Position numbers and translations under genes: made by a program. The notes under the pieces were generated by a model. It was not told the origin of the DNA, made no database searches, and was given only the letters and a program-made list of their open reading frames with translations. Below are positions 26,474 to 35,314 of a DNA stretch of 64,000 nt, piece after piece. Source of the stretch: Armatimonadota bacterium. GTDB lineage: Bacteria; Armatimonadota; HRBIN16. The DNA lies in NCBI GenBank assembly GCA_026003175.1, contig BPGT01000002.1:868001-932000 (forward strand), read 5' to 3'. The stretch's first letter is position 1; the number at the start of each line of letters is the position of its first letter.

Positions 26474-27353
26474 CCCGGAGGGCGCGAGGTAGAACATGAA
26501 CATTCATCGGCGTCTCGCCCACCAGTTCCCCATCGCACTGCACAGGTTGCACAGAAGAGGCTTCCACATGCACCGATTGAGCGCGGGCGAAGCGCAGGTA
26601 GGGACATTTTGCCGCCCCACCTCCAAAAACATCCCACAACACCCGCCATATCCTCCTTCGCCAGCAGGCATCGGCAGCAAACCACACGATATCCAGTTCG
26701 CCGTCGTCGGTGCGTGCGGAGGGGGCGATCACCGTAAACCATCCGTAGCGCGAAGTGTTGGATACCACCAGCAATACCGCTTCTATCTCTAGCGTCTCCG
26801 CCCCGGCGATCACACGGTAGCGGGTCGGCTGATAGCTTCTCAGCTCACGCAGTCCTGTCCAGATGAAAGCGAAAACTCCCCACCGCTTCTTCAGATCCTC
26901 GGGAACACGGGGCAGCACGTATGCATCGAACCCTGTGCTCGCCATCAACGCAAACGGACGACCATTGACTATGCCCACGTCCATCTGCCGAACCTCGCCT
27001 GTTCGCAAAGCCTGCAGGCACCCCTGCAACGCCCTGCGCCCCAGCGGATAGCCTAGCTCCCGTGCCAACACGTTGCTCGTGCCCAGAGGCAACAACGCTA
27101 GCGCAGTAGAGGTATTCACCAGCGCAGGCAACACTGCATGCACGCTACCGTCTCCCCCCGCTACCACCAGCACTCCGCCATCGCTCTGGCAGAATTGTGA
27201 AGCATGGAACAAAGCATCCTCTGGGGACTGTGATACCACCACCTGACAGCGCGCATCGAGGGCAGCACGTACCTTCTGCCAGTCAACGTGTCCTGCCCGC
27301 CCTCCGCCCGCCCGCGGGTTGACAAGGAAGAGTATCTCTGGATAGGCTATCAT
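26430..27353 (-). CDS. Diacylglycerol/lipid kinase family protein (YegS/BmrU type)
   Basis: The 307-residue soluble protein belongs to the DAGK catalytic superfamily. ILFLVNPRAGGGRAG near residue 8, VVAGGDGSVHAVLPAL near 65 (GGDG nucleotide loop) and ALLPLGTSNVLARELG near 90 are diagnostic. GELDIVWFAAD and QCDGELVGETP mark the C-terminal beta-domain. It phosphorylates a lipid such as diacylglycerol or a long-chain base; the substrate is unknown. I start at ATG 27353 because homologous sequence begins there; the frame stays open upstream into repeat-like sequence. It overlaps the acyl-CoA synthetase tail by 44 bases, tail to tail. Confidence 0.87.
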   Translation of the reverse strand: MIAYPEILFLVNPRAGGGRAGHVDWQKVRAALDARCQVVVSQSPEDALFHASQFCQSDGGVLVVAGGDGSVHAVLPALVNTSTALALLPLGTSNVLARELGYPLGRRALQGCLQALRTGEVRQMDVGIVNGRPFALMASTGFDAYVLPRVPEDLKKRWGVFAFIWTGLRELRSYQPTRYRVIAGAETLEIEAVLLVVSNTSRYGWFTVIAPSARTDDGELDIVWFAADACWRRRIWRVLWDVFGGGAAKCPYLRFARAQSVHVEASSVQPVQCDGELVGETPMNVHVLPRALRVIGASPPAPSRSAV

Positions 27354-27444
27354 TTGGTACTCTACCACACTTTGAGCATAGAGAGCATTCGGAAACAGGG
27401 CAGCCACAGGGAATAAGCACCACAATGCTCCATTGCAAAGATGC

Positions 27445-27485
27445 GGTGGGAGACTGCTTCGGTCACTAATCTCCCTCGCAATGAC
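27445..27485. repeat. Degenerate TCATTGCGAG-type dispersed repeat
   Basis: GGGAGA (27448-27453) and TCTCCC (27470-27475) flank CTGCTTCGGTCACTAA, followed by CTCGCAATGAC. This matches the widespread bacterial boilerplate GTCATTGCGAGG...GAAGCAGTCTCCC on the minus strand. It fills part of the gap between the lipid kinase and PAP2 genes; no gene is seen there. Confidence 0.5.
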
Positions 27486-27573
27486 ACGATGCATGTTGTC
27501 TGGTGCCATTACGCAGCACGCATTGTTGAAGCAATCCCCTCTGATAAAATGTTCGCAACAGAGCAGGCCAAAA

Positions 27574-28137
27574 TTAATCGTTGTCCTTCCCTCTTCGTAT
27601 GAGGGCAGATAACCTTCTGTGTCCCCACACTATTGCCAACGCACATAATGCCCCGATCACCGCTCCACCTAGCACGTCGGAGGGATAATGCAGCCCTAAA
27701 TAGACACGAGAATAAGAAACTATTGCCGCTAGCCCGAACGCGACCCAGGGTACCCAGCGACGGTAGAAAAGGGCAAACAGCGTCGCGGCGGCAAAGGTGT
27801 TCACCGCATGCGAAGAAGGAAACGACAGGCTGTGCCGACAGCCGTCTATCGCCCGCACACCCTGCAACGCCTCGCAGGGGCGCACCCTGCCGAACAGCTC
27901 TTTCAGCACGTGACTGCTCAGCTGGTCGGTGAGCAGGATAAGGGGAATAAGTAGCAACGCAACGGTTCTACCCCTCGCCCCACCTTTCCACAAGAGCCCT
28001 ATCCACACCACCAGCAGCAAAATACCCGTGCGCTTGATGTCGGTGGCAAAAAGCATCACCGCGTCCAGCAGCGGATGATGAGCGCGGTTCACCGCGTAGA
28101 GCAGAGAGATGTCTATCTGAGATAGGGCGTTGAACAT
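27574..28137 (-). CDS. PAP2-family membrane phosphatase
   Basis: This 187-residue protein has about five membrane helices and the three phosphatase motifs of the PAP2 superfamily: KELFGRVRP (KX6RP), SFPSSHAVNTF (PSxH type) and SYSRVYLGLHYPSDVLGG (SRX5HX3D). The family dephosphorylates phosphatidic acid, undecaprenyl diphosphate or related lipids at the membrane. The start is ATG at 28137. It lies next to a lipid kinase gene in the same direction with a 220-base gap. Confidence 0.92.
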   Translation of the reverse strand: MFNALSQIDISLLYAVNRAHHPLLDAVMLFATDIKRTGILLLVVWIGLLWKGGARGRTVALLLIPLILLTDQLSSHVLKELFGRVRPCEALQGVRAIDGCRHSLSFPSSHAVNTFAAATLFALFYRRWVPWVAFGLAAIVSYSRVYLGLHYPSDVLGGAVIGALCALAIVWGHRRLSALIRRGKDND

Positions 28138-28162
28138 GGCAACCGTTTACCGTACATTGTAA

Positions 28163-28258
28163 GTGGACCTCAACAGCGTGCTGGTCAAGGTCAATCCGCA
28201 GGGCAAGCTGGAGTGGATGCGCGCGTATGACAGCAATTTACAAAGGGTGCAGTGGTGA
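28163..28258 (+). pseudogene. Possible remnant of a SBBP/beta-propeller gene
   Basis: A 31-codon open stretch ends in TGA at 28256-28258 and reads NSVLVKVNPQGKLEWMRAYD in its middle, the pattern of a bacterial beta-propeller (SBBP/PQQ-like) repeat. A TAA lies directly before it in frame. It looks like the last repeat of a deleted gene. Short length makes this uncertain. Confidence 0.3.
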
Positions 28259-28260
28259 TC

Positions 28261-29760
28261 TCATCGTCTCACCGTCTGCACCACACGTACCACGCCTTTC
28301 GCCGCCTGTTGTGCCTGATCCCACCCGAGCGGATATAGCCCGAAGAGCAGGCTGCCGATCATACACAACGCTATCGCCAGCTGCAGACCGAAACCGGGCT
28401 GGGGCAATGCGGGCAGTTCCGCAGGATGGAAATACATCACCACAATCAGCCGCAGGTAGTAGAACGCGGAGATAACGCTGTTCACTGCCAGCACAATCGC
28501 CAGCAGTAACCCCAGCGCGCCCTGTTGGAGCGCGGCGTTGAACAGGAAGAACTTGCCCAGGAAGCCCGCCGTTGCGGGGATGCCAGCCAACGACAGCATA
28601 AACACCGTCATCATCGCCGCCGCGTGTGGACTGCGTGTACCCAGCCCAGCGAGTTCCTCTATCAGATTGCTCTCCCTGCCCTCATGCGCCATCAACGACG
28701 CCACCGCGAACGCTCCCATCGTCATCAGCGCGTAGGCGATGAAATAGTATAACACGGCACTGATGCCTGCCTGTGCTGACGCGAGGTTGCTAATAGCCAC
28801 CACGCCTACCAGCAGATAGCCCGCATGGGCGATGCTTGAGTACGCCAGCATTCGCTTTAGGTTCGTCTGCGCCAGCGCGAGCAGGTTGCCTACGCTCATT
28901 GTCAGGATAGCCAGCACTGCTAACACCGTCACCCACAACGTGCTTGCAGGTTGGAACGCTATCGCCACCCGAATGAACGCGGCGAACGCCGCCGTCTTCG
29001 CTGCGGAAGCCATGAATGCTGCAGCTGCGGTTGGCGCGCCCTCATACACGTCGGGCGTCCAAACGTGGAACGGAACCAGAGCCGCTTTGAAACCCAGTCC
29101 CACCAGCAACAGCGCCAAACCGCCATATAACAGCAACCGCTGCTCCGGCGAGGGTGAGAAGAGTGCAGGCATCAGCTCGTTCAAGTTCGTCGTGCCCGAT
29201 GCACCGTAAATCAGTGCGATACCGTAAAGCAAGAAACCCGACGCGAACGCTCCCAGCAGGAAGTATTTCAACGCCGCCTCCTCAGAGCGCGTCTCGGTGC
29301 GAGCCAGCCCTGCCATCACGTACATCGACAGCGAAAGTATCTCCAACCCGATGAACAGTACCATCAGGTTCTGCGCTGCCGCCATGACCATCCCGCCCGC
29401 TGTGGAAAACAGCACCAGTGCGAAGTACTCAGGGAAAGCGATGCGCTTCTCTCGCAGATACGGTTCCGCCATCAGCACCGCGAGTGACGCAATACCCAGC
29501 AATATCAGGCGTACCACCTGCGCGAACTGGTCGCTGAGAACGGTAGATGCGAAAGCCTGTCGCGACTGCCCCCAGAAGGCAACCGCAAACCCAGCACTGA
29601 TCGCAGTGCCAATCAGGCTCAGCACCACCAGCGGCGTGTACGACCGGTATCGCAGCGATAAGCCCAGTAGCAAAACAACCGTTGCTGCCAGCGTTAATAC
29701 CAGTTCGGGCGCAATCGCCGCGAACCAGATATCCGATGGCAATGGCGGATAACCCGTCAT
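28261..29760 (-). CDS. nuoN: NADH-quinone oxidoreductase subunit N
   Basis: This antiporter-like membrane subunit of complex I has 499 residues and about 14 helices. Segments typical of NuoN include LNELMPALF, PFHVWTPDVYEGAPTAAAAFMASAAKTAAFAAFIR, with the conserved TM7-8 Lys, and LKRMLAYSSIAHAGYLLVG. It is the last gene of the nuo operon, and its ATG at 29760 comes two bases after the stop of a UROD-family gene, with GGGAGGAG upstream. Normally nuoN follows nuoM directly. Confidence 0.94.
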   Translation of the reverse strand: MTGYPPLPSDIWFAAIAPELVLTLAATVVLLLGLSLRYRSYTPLVVLSLIGTAISAGFAVAFWGQSRQAFASTVLSDQFAQVVRLILLGIASLAVLMAEPYLREKRIAFPEYFALVLFSTAGGMVMAAAQNLMVLFIGLEILSLSMYVMAGLARTETRSEEAALKYFLLGAFASGFLLYGIALIYGASGTTNLNELMPALFSPSPEQRLLLYGGLALLLVGLGFKAALVPFHVWTPDVYEGAPTAAAAFMASAAKTAAFAAFIRVAIAFQPASTLWVTVLAVLAILTMSVGNLLALAQTNLKRMLAYSSIAHAGYLLVGVVAISNLASAQAGISAVLYYFIAYALMTMGAFAVASLMAHEGRESNLIEELAGLGTRSPHAAAMMTVFMLSLAGIPATAGFLGKFFLFNAALQQGALGLLLAIVLAVNSVISAFYYLRLIVVMYFHPAELPALPQPGFGLQLAIALCMIGSLLFGLYPLGWDQAQQAAKGVVRVVQTVRR

Positions 29761-29762
29761 AT

Positions 29763-30698
29763 TCACGCTCCTCCCACTTCCAGAACGGCTTCCCGAATCG
29801 CCAATAGCAGCTCCGGTGGCGTGTCGGTTGGCACGGCGCACCCCGGCGCAACAATAACGCCCCTGCCGCGCGTCTGCTCGATGGTTTCACGCACCTGCTG
29901 CTTGACCTGCTCTACCGTCAGGCTTTTGATATTCACCTCGTCCACACCCGCCATGATGCAACCGGTGTACTTCAACCGCGCTTCGGGGATAGACGGAGCG
30001 GTGATACGGTTGCTCCACGAAAGCACGTGCGCCTTAGCGGTCAGCGGAAGCAGAAGATCAAAGTAGATGTTCTCGCCATGAATGTGCAGCACGTTGACCG
30101 GCGCTCCCTGTGCGGCGTCCAGCACCATTTCATCCAGCGGCAGAAAATATCGCTCGTACTCCTCCGGCGTCGCCAGGTCAGCGCTCGCGCCAGATACCGC
30201 CAGATACGTGCCGATGCCCTCTTCCGCCAGCTTCCTCGCATAGCCAGCCAGCGATTGCGCGATGCGCTCCAATCCCAGTCGCACCGCGTCCGGGTTTTGA
30301 CGCAGGTGGTTCAGCAGTTGCTGCTGCGAAATCTTCTGTGCGTAGGCAAACACGTTGAACACCGTGTCCACCATCGGTGCGTCGTCACCTTTGCGTCGCT
30401 GGATGATGCGCAGAGCCGCCAGCTGCTCACCAAAGTTGCCCTTATCAGGCGCCAGCACCGGCAGCTTTGCCCAATCCTCTATGGAATGAACGGAGGCCAT
30501 ACCCCGGGGCATCTCATACGGGATGTCGTGCATTACCTTGAGCAGGTCGGGGTCGTATTTAGCGTAGAACTCCAGTTCCGCGTTCGCCAGCGTCTCACCA
30601 GCCGGCGGATTCAGCCGGAAGTGATACCACAGGCTGTACGGCACACGGTCTACCGATTCGCCCCGTATCGCTGCCTGAATGCGTTCGAACTTGGTCAT
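29763..30698 (-). CDS. Uroporphyrinogen decarboxylase (UROD) superfamily protein
   Basis: The 311-residue protein has a UROD-type TIM barrel: VDRVPYSLWYHF, YDPDLLKVMHD, VLHIHGENIYFDLLLPL, HVLSWSNR and IVAPGCAVPTDTPPELLLA. It lacks the substrate-Arg motif (RPVWxMRQAGRY) of HemE, so haem synthesis is unlikely. It resembles the methyltransferase-like branch (MtbA/CmuA relatives), in which His and Cys bind zinc; HIHGE and APGCAVP fit that. ATG at 30698 has AAGGAGGG seven bases upstream. It sits inside the complex I operon between nuoM and nuoN, an unusual place, preceded by a short palindromic repeat (30730-30750). Substrate unknown. Confidence 0.85.
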   Translation of the reverse strand: MTKFERIQAAIRGESVDRVPYSLWYHFRLNPPAGETLANAELEFYAKYDPDLLKVMHDIPYEMPRGMASVHSIEDWAKLPVLAPDKGNFGEQLAALRIIQRRKGDDAPMVDTVFNVFAYAQKISQQQLLNHLRQNPDAVRLGLERIAQSLAGYARKLAEEGIGTYLAVSGASADLATPEEYERYFLPLDEMVLDAAQGAPVNVLHIHGENIYFDLLLPLTAKAHVLSWSNRITAPSIPEARLKYTGCIMAGVDEVNIKSLTVEQVKQQVRETIEQTRGRGVIVAPGCAVPTDTPPELLLAIREAVLEVGGA

Positions 30699-30757
30699 CT
30701 GTTCGCCCTCCTTGTATAACCTCTCCCCCATCCTCTCTCCTACCTGAGAGGGTAGGG

Positions 30758-32311
30758 TTAACGCATCGTCACCGTTTTTACCGTTTCACCCATCTGCACC
30801 AGCCATGCCGCGCTGGCGTCGCCGTTCACCTGCCGAATCAGGTTCTCTACTGATGCTTTCATGGCGTCCGTGAACGTGCTCGGGTATAAGCCAATCCAGA
30901 AGATAAGCACCACAATCGGCACGAGTATCGCGATTTCGCGCAGGTTCAGGTCGGGCAGGCTGGCATTTTTCTCCGAAGGCTCACCATAAAACACCCGCTG
31001 AAACATCCATAACAGATACACCGCCGCCAGAATCACGCCCGATGCGGCGATAACGGTCAGCGGAATATCTGCCGCGAAACCGCCAAGCAGGGTCAAGAAC
31101 TCGCCAACGAAGCCGTTGGTAGAAGGCAACCCCACCGACGACAGCATCACCAGCAGGAAGAACGCTGCATAGACGGGCATCACTCGCTTCAGTCCACCGA
31201 ACTCGGCGATCAGGCGCGTGTGTCTGCGCTCATAAATCATGCCTACCAGCAGGAACAGCGCGCCCGTGCTAATACCGTGATTCACCTGCTGCAGGATACT
31301 GCCCGTTAACCCCTGTGCGTTCAGGGCAAACAACCCCAGCATCACAAAGCCCAGGTGGCTCACGCTGGAATAGGCGACCAGCTTCTTCACATCAGGTTGC
31401 ACTGCCGCCACAATCGCTCCATAGACGATACCGAGGACCGCCAGGGTCAGCATCAGGGGCGCGGCAATCTGCGAAGCATCAGGAAACAACGGCAAGCAGA
31501 AACGCAGGAAGCCGTACGTGCCCATCTTCAGCAGCACGCCAGCCAGAATGACCGAACCCGCCGTAGGCGCCTCTACGTGTGCGTCGGGCAACCAAGTATG
31601 GAAAGGAAACATGGGCACTTTAATCGCAAAAGCCAGCGCGAACGCCGCGAATAGCCACAACTGCGTGTTCAAGCCCAGCGGACTGGTTGCCAGCGCATTC
31701 TGGATTTTCAGCAGGTCAAAGGTGGCGACGCCCGTCATGTCGCGGTGCAGATAGTACAACGCGACAATCGCCACCAGCATCAGGACGCTGCCGAAAAAGG
31801 TAAACAGGAAGAACTTAATTGCCGCGTAGATGCGCCGCTCGCCACCCCACATGCCAATCAAGAAGTACATCGGCACCAGCATCGCTTCCCAGAACACATA
31901 AAACAGCACCAGGTCCAGAGCGCAAAACACACCCAGCATCCCCGTCTCCAGCAGCAGCATAAAGAACATGTACTCTTTTACACGTTCCTCTACTACCCAC
32001 GAGAACGCCACCGCCAGCACCGATAGGAAAGTGGTCAACAGCACTAACCACAGGCTGATGCCGTCGATGCCCAGGTGATAGTGAATGCCGAACTGAGGCA
32101 TCCACAGCGCGAACTCGCGGAACTGCATCCCCGCGCTTTTCGGATTGAACCCCAGTACCAGCTTCAGCGATAGCACAAAGACCAGCACGGTCACTGCCAG
32201 TGTGAACCAGCGGATGGTCTCTTTGCTCTCGCGCGGCACCAGTAGTAAAACCAGCGCGCCCGCCAGAGGCAGGAATATGATAAGCGTCAGCAACCCGGGT
32301 GTCGTCTCCAT
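30758..32311 (-). CDS. nuoM: NADH-quinone oxidoreductase subunit M
   Basis: This 517-residue antiporter-like proton-pumping subunit has about 14 helices. Motifs include FRYGIDG-like FGIHYHLGIDGISLWLVLLTTF, FYVFWEAMLVPMYFLIGMWGGE with the TM5 Glu, and PMFPFHTWLPDAHVEAPTAGSVILAGVLLKMGTYGFLRF with the TM7/8 Lys. VKKLVAYSSVSHLGFVMLG follows. ATG at 32311 comes three bases after the nuoL stop. Confidence 0.96.
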   Translation of the reverse strand: METTPGLLTLIIFLPLAGALVLLLVPRESKETIRWFTLAVTVLVFVLSLKLVLGFNPKSAGMQFREFALWMPQFGIHYHLGIDGISLWLVLLTTFLSVLAVAFSWVVEERVKEYMFFMLLLETGMLGVFCALDLVLFYVFWEAMLVPMYFLIGMWGGERRIYAAIKFFLFTFFGSVLMLVAIVALYYLHRDMTGVATFDLLKIQNALATSPLGLNTQLWLFAAFALAFAIKVPMFPFHTWLPDAHVEAPTAGSVILAGVLLKMGTYGFLRFCLPLFPDASQIAAPLMLTLAVLGIVYGAIVAAVQPDVKKLVAYSSVSHLGFVMLGLFALNAQGLTGSILQQVNHGISTGALFLLVGMIYERRHTRLIAEFGGLKRVMPVYAAFFLLVMLSSVGLPSTNGFVGEFLTLLGGFAADIPLTVIAASGVILAAVYLLWMFQRVFYGEPSEKNASLPDLNLREIAILVPIVVLIFWIGLYPSTFTDAMKASVENLIRQVNGDASAAWLVQMGETVKTVTMR

Positions 32312-32314
32312 CGT

Positions 32315-34333
32315 TTACCTCGCCAAACCTGCACTTGCTCCTCGCACCAGAAGCCAGATTAGCAGCACAATTGCGCCTGCCAGAATGGTAAAGGCGTAGT
32401 TGCGTACGTAGCCCGTCTGCATACGCCGCAGGCTGTTACCCACCCAACCGGTGAAGCCCGCAATGCCGTTCACCAAGCCATCGATGATGCGCACGTCTAT
32501 GAACTGCCACATCCAGTTGGCTATCTTGCCGCCCAACCACAGCCCGATACCCTTGACCATCAGCCAGTCATAGTAGTACTGGTTGTATAGCACTTTGCGC
32601 ACTCCAGCCAGCTCACGTTCGTTTTCCGGCAAGCCTGCACGATAGCGTGCCCAGCCAAACCAGATGCCCAGCACCGCAGCCGCTACCGACGCAACCACCA
32701 ATATCCACTCGATGTCCACAGGCAAATGCCCGACAGCTTCCCCACCAAGCACTTTTAACCCGGCAGATGGCTCCAGGAACGCCTCGAAACGGTTTGGAAT
32801 GTGCAACGGCGCAAACCCGCCGATGAATCCGCCAACCACCGATAGCACCGCCAGTATCATCAGCGGAACGGTCATGCTCGGCGGCGACTCCTGCGGTTCG
32901 CCATGATGCCCATGAGACTCGTCCTTGCCGTGATGGGCGTGCGCGGTTGCCCAGCGCGGTTCGCCCCAGAAGGTTAAGCCCATCAAGCGCGTCATGTAGA
33001 AAGCGGTCAGTAACGCGGTCAGCAATCCCACCGCCCAAAGAATCTGCCCCACGCTGACAGGCAAGGCATGTGTGCCAAAGGCAGATGCCAGAATCTCGTC
33101 TTTGGAGAAGAAGCCAGCCAGTGGTGGGATACCCGAAATCGCCAACCACCCCACCAGCATCGTCCAGTAGGTGATAGGCAGATACTTCGCCAAGCCCCCC
33201 ATGCGCCGCATGTCCTGCTCGTGGTGCAGCGCCAGTATTACCGAACCTGAACCAAGGAACAGCAGCGCCTTGAAGAAAGCGTGCGTGGTCACATGGAACA
33301 TGCCTGAGGCAAACGCGCCCACTCCGCAGCCTAAAAACATGTAACCCAGCTGGCTCACGGTAGAGTACGCCAGCACACGCTTGATGTCCACCTGCGCCAG
33401 AGCAATAGTGGCTGCAAAGATGGCAGTGAAAACACCGATAATCGCCACCACCAGCATCGCTGCCGGAGCCAGCTCGAAGAACACATGGCATCGCGTTACC
33501 ATCACCACGCCAGCGGTGACCATCGTCGCAGCGTGAATCAGCGCGGAAACAGGAGTCGGTCCCGCCATCGCATCGGGCAACCACATATACAGCGGAAACT
33601 GCGCTGACTTCCCTGTTGCCCCTACGAACAGCAGCAGGGCTATCGCCGTGATAACGGTGGGCGAGAGCATATTCGCCGCTTTCAGGTCGATAGCCCTCTG
33701 GAACATATTGCCGTCGCCGGCGAAGCTCAGCGTGCCGAACGTCCAGAAAGCCAGTATCACCGCCAGCGTGAAGCCCCAATCACCGATGCGGTTGACGATG
33801 AACGCCTTATTCGCCGAATCGGTATTCACCTTGTCCTTGTACCAAAAGCCGATGAGCAGATAGGAGCACAGCCCGACACCTTCCCAACCCACAAACATCA
33901 TCAACAGATTATTGCTGAGCACCAGCGTGAGCATGAACACGATGAACAGGTTCATGTAGGTAAAGAAGCGCGAGTAGTCTTCATCGTCCGCCATATAGCC
34001 TGTAGAATACAGGTGAATTAGCCCACCAACACCGGTTACTATCAGCGCCATCAGCAGAGATAACGGATCTACCAGCGCTTCAAACGAGACACGAAAGCTG
34101 CCAGCCTCTATCCATCGCCACAACGTGCTGAGCACCTGCTGTTCTTCGGCGTGAAGTTTCAGCAGCTCCAGCAACAGGTATACCGAAAGGGCGAACGCCC
34201 CCAGCACCACCGCCGTGCCGACGGTACCGACCACCTTCTTGCCCACACGCTTCCCCAAGAAGGCGTGGAACAGGAAGCCCGCCAACGGCAAGGCGATAAC
34301 TATCCATACCAAGTCAAAGACATTGTTTGCCAA
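32315..34333 (-). CDS. nuoL: NADH-quinone oxidoreductase subunit L
   Basis: This is the 672-residue distal antiporter-like subunit with a long C-terminal lateral helix region. Motifs include TGVGGLIHLYSTGYMADDEDYSRFFTYMNLF, FVGWEGVGLCSYLLIGFW (TM5 Glu), QFPLYMWLPDAMAGPTPVSALIHAATMVTAGV and DIKRVLAYSTVSQLGYMFLG. A His-rich loop (AHAHHGKDESHGHHGE) lies near residue 465. The start is TTG at 34333, with GGAGGG nine bases upstream. The 65-base gap to nuoK shows no feature. Confidence 0.96.
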   Translation of the reverse strand: MANNVFDLVWIVIALPLAGFLFHAFLGKRVGKKVVGTVGTAVVLGAFALSVYLLLELLKLHAEEQQVLSTLWRWIEAGSFRVSFEALVDPLSLLMALIVTGVGGLIHLYSTGYMADDEDYSRFFTYMNLFIVFMLTLVLSNNLLMMFVGWEGVGLCSYLLIGFWYKDKVNTDSANKAFIVNRIGDWGFTLAVILAFWTFGTLSFAGDGNMFQRAIDLKAANMLSPTVITAIALLLFVGATGKSAQFPLYMWLPDAMAGPTPVSALIHAATMVTAGVVMVTRCHVFFELAPAAMLVVAIIGVFTAIFAATIALAQVDIKRVLAYSTVSQLGYMFLGCGVGAFASGMFHVTTHAFFKALLFLGSGSVILALHHEQDMRRMGGLAKYLPITYWTMLVGWLAISGIPPLAGFFSKDEILASAFGTHALPVSVGQILWAVGLLTALLTAFYMTRLMGLTFWGEPRWATAHAHHGKDESHGHHGEPQESPPSMTVPLMILAVLSVVGGFIGGFAPLHIPNRFEAFLEPSAGLKVLGGEAVGHLPVDIEWILVVASVAAAVLGIWFGWARYRAGLPENERELAGVRKVLYNQYYYDWLMVKGIGLWLGGKIANWMWQFIDVRIIDGLVNGIAGFTGWVGNSLRRMQTGYVRNYAFTILAGAIVLLIWLLVRGASAGLAR

Positions 34334-34398
34334 TCTTTCTTTCCCTCCGTTGCTTCCTTGTCATGCTTCGCTTGCTTTCAGCATAACAAGAAATCCCG

Positions 34399-34719
34399 CT
34401 AAAATTTCAGCAGGTTCATCTCGTCCACGTTGATAGTATCGCGCAATCGGTAGATAGCGACAATAATGCCTAATCCAATGGCCACCTCCGCCGCAGCCAC
34501 CGCCATCACCAGAATAGCGTATACCTGCCCGGCAGCCTGCGCTCCCAGCTGCGCCTGTTGCCGCGCGAAGGCAAGGAACGCCAGATTTGCCGCGTTTAGC
34601 ATCAGCTCGATGCACATGAATATCACGATGGGATTACGCTTGATGATCACGCCCGTTACGCCCATCGCGAACATGAACGCACTGAGAATAAGATACCAGC
34701 TTATCGGCACAGCATCCAT
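34399..34719 (-). CDS. nuoK: NADH-quinone oxidoreductase subunit K
   Basis: This 106-residue three-helix subunit has the conserved membrane Glu pair region [23 protein letters not shown]. It is normal in length. ATG at 34719 has GGAGG eight bases upstream, lying within the end of the preceding 28-codon gene. Together with NuoJ it forms the membrane link between the antiporter subunits and the Q-module. Confidence 0.95.
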   Translation of the reverse strand: MDAVPISWYLILSAFMFAMGVTGVIIKRNPIVIFMCIELMLNAANLAFLAFARQQAQLGAQAAGQVYAILVMAVAAAEVAIGLGIIVAIYRLRDTINVDEMNLLKF

Positions 34720-34721
34720 CC

Positions 34722-34808
34722 CTACAGCCTCCGAGTTACCCTGAAAATAAAACCCAGAGCCACTGCTACCACAAAGATAACCAGCAGTTCCTTCCAGCCG
34801 ATTACCAT
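34722..34808 (-). CDS. 28-residue single-helix micro-protein between nuoJ and nuoK
   Basis: This open frame has no family name known to me. The product is [12 protein letters not shown], then a helix through [10 protein letters not shown], ending RVTRRL: one amphipathic-to-hydrophobic helix with a basic C-terminus, reminiscent of the start of TatA. It fits exactly: two bases separate the nuoJ stop from its ATG and two bases separate its stop from the nuoK ATG. A ribosome site (GGAG, nine bases upstream) lies in the end of nuoJ, just as nuoK's lies in its own end. Such tight packing argues that it is translated. It may be a small accessory subunit of complex I or an assembly factor; that is inference. 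Confidence 0.7.
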   Translation of the reverse strand: MVIGWKELLVIFVVAVALGFIFRVTRRL

Positions 34809-34810
34809 GG

Positions 34811-35305
34811 CTACAGTCTCCGTTTCGCCATCACAATCGCGCCGACGATGGCAATCAGCAACAGTATCGACGTCAACTCGAACGGATACACCCAGTCGGT
34901 GAACAGGAATTTGCCCACCATCTGCACCGTGCCGAGGTCGTCTGCAGCGGGTTGCGCCTTTCCCAAACGGACAAACACGCCTCCCGCCAGCACGATCACG
35001 AACAGCAACGCCAACCCCCACGTGACAGGACGCTTGATCTCACCGCGCTCCGACAACTCTGATGGTGAACCGAGATTCAGCAGCATGATGGTAAACAGGA
35101 ACAGCACCATAATCGCGCCTGCATACACGATAATCTGCACTGCCGCCACGAACTGCGCGTACAGAAACAGATACAGCACCGCCAGCGCGAAGAAGTTCGC
35201 CACCAGGTTTAACGCACTGCGCACCGGATTGCGCACCGCCACCACCCCGATGGATGTAACCACTATCACCAGCGCCATGATGGCAAACAGTATCTGTCCG
35301 AACAT
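34811..35305 (-). CDS. nuoJ: NADH-quinone oxidoreductase subunit J
   Basis: The 164-residue membrane subunit has five helices. [59 protein letters not shown] is the family core, including the TM3 pi-bulge region. nuoJ normally follows nuoI, but here it follows nuoH by nine bases and nuoI is missing. Its stop is two bases before the micro-gene. Confidence 0.95.
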   Translation of the reverse strand: MFGQILFAIMALVIVVTSIGVVAVRNPVRSALNLVANFFALAVLYLFLYAQFVAAVQIIVYAGAIMVLFLFTIMLLNLGSPSELSERGEIKRPVTWGLALLFVIVLAGGVFVRLGKAQPAADDLGTVQMVGKFLFTDWVYPFELTSILLLIAIVGAIVMAKRRL

Positions 35306-35314
35306 TTTCCCCCC

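Noticed and set aside
32613-33779. 388-codon frame on the same strand inside nuoL
   Set aside because: Alternative frame of nuoL with Gly/Arg/Cys-rich content and no start signal.
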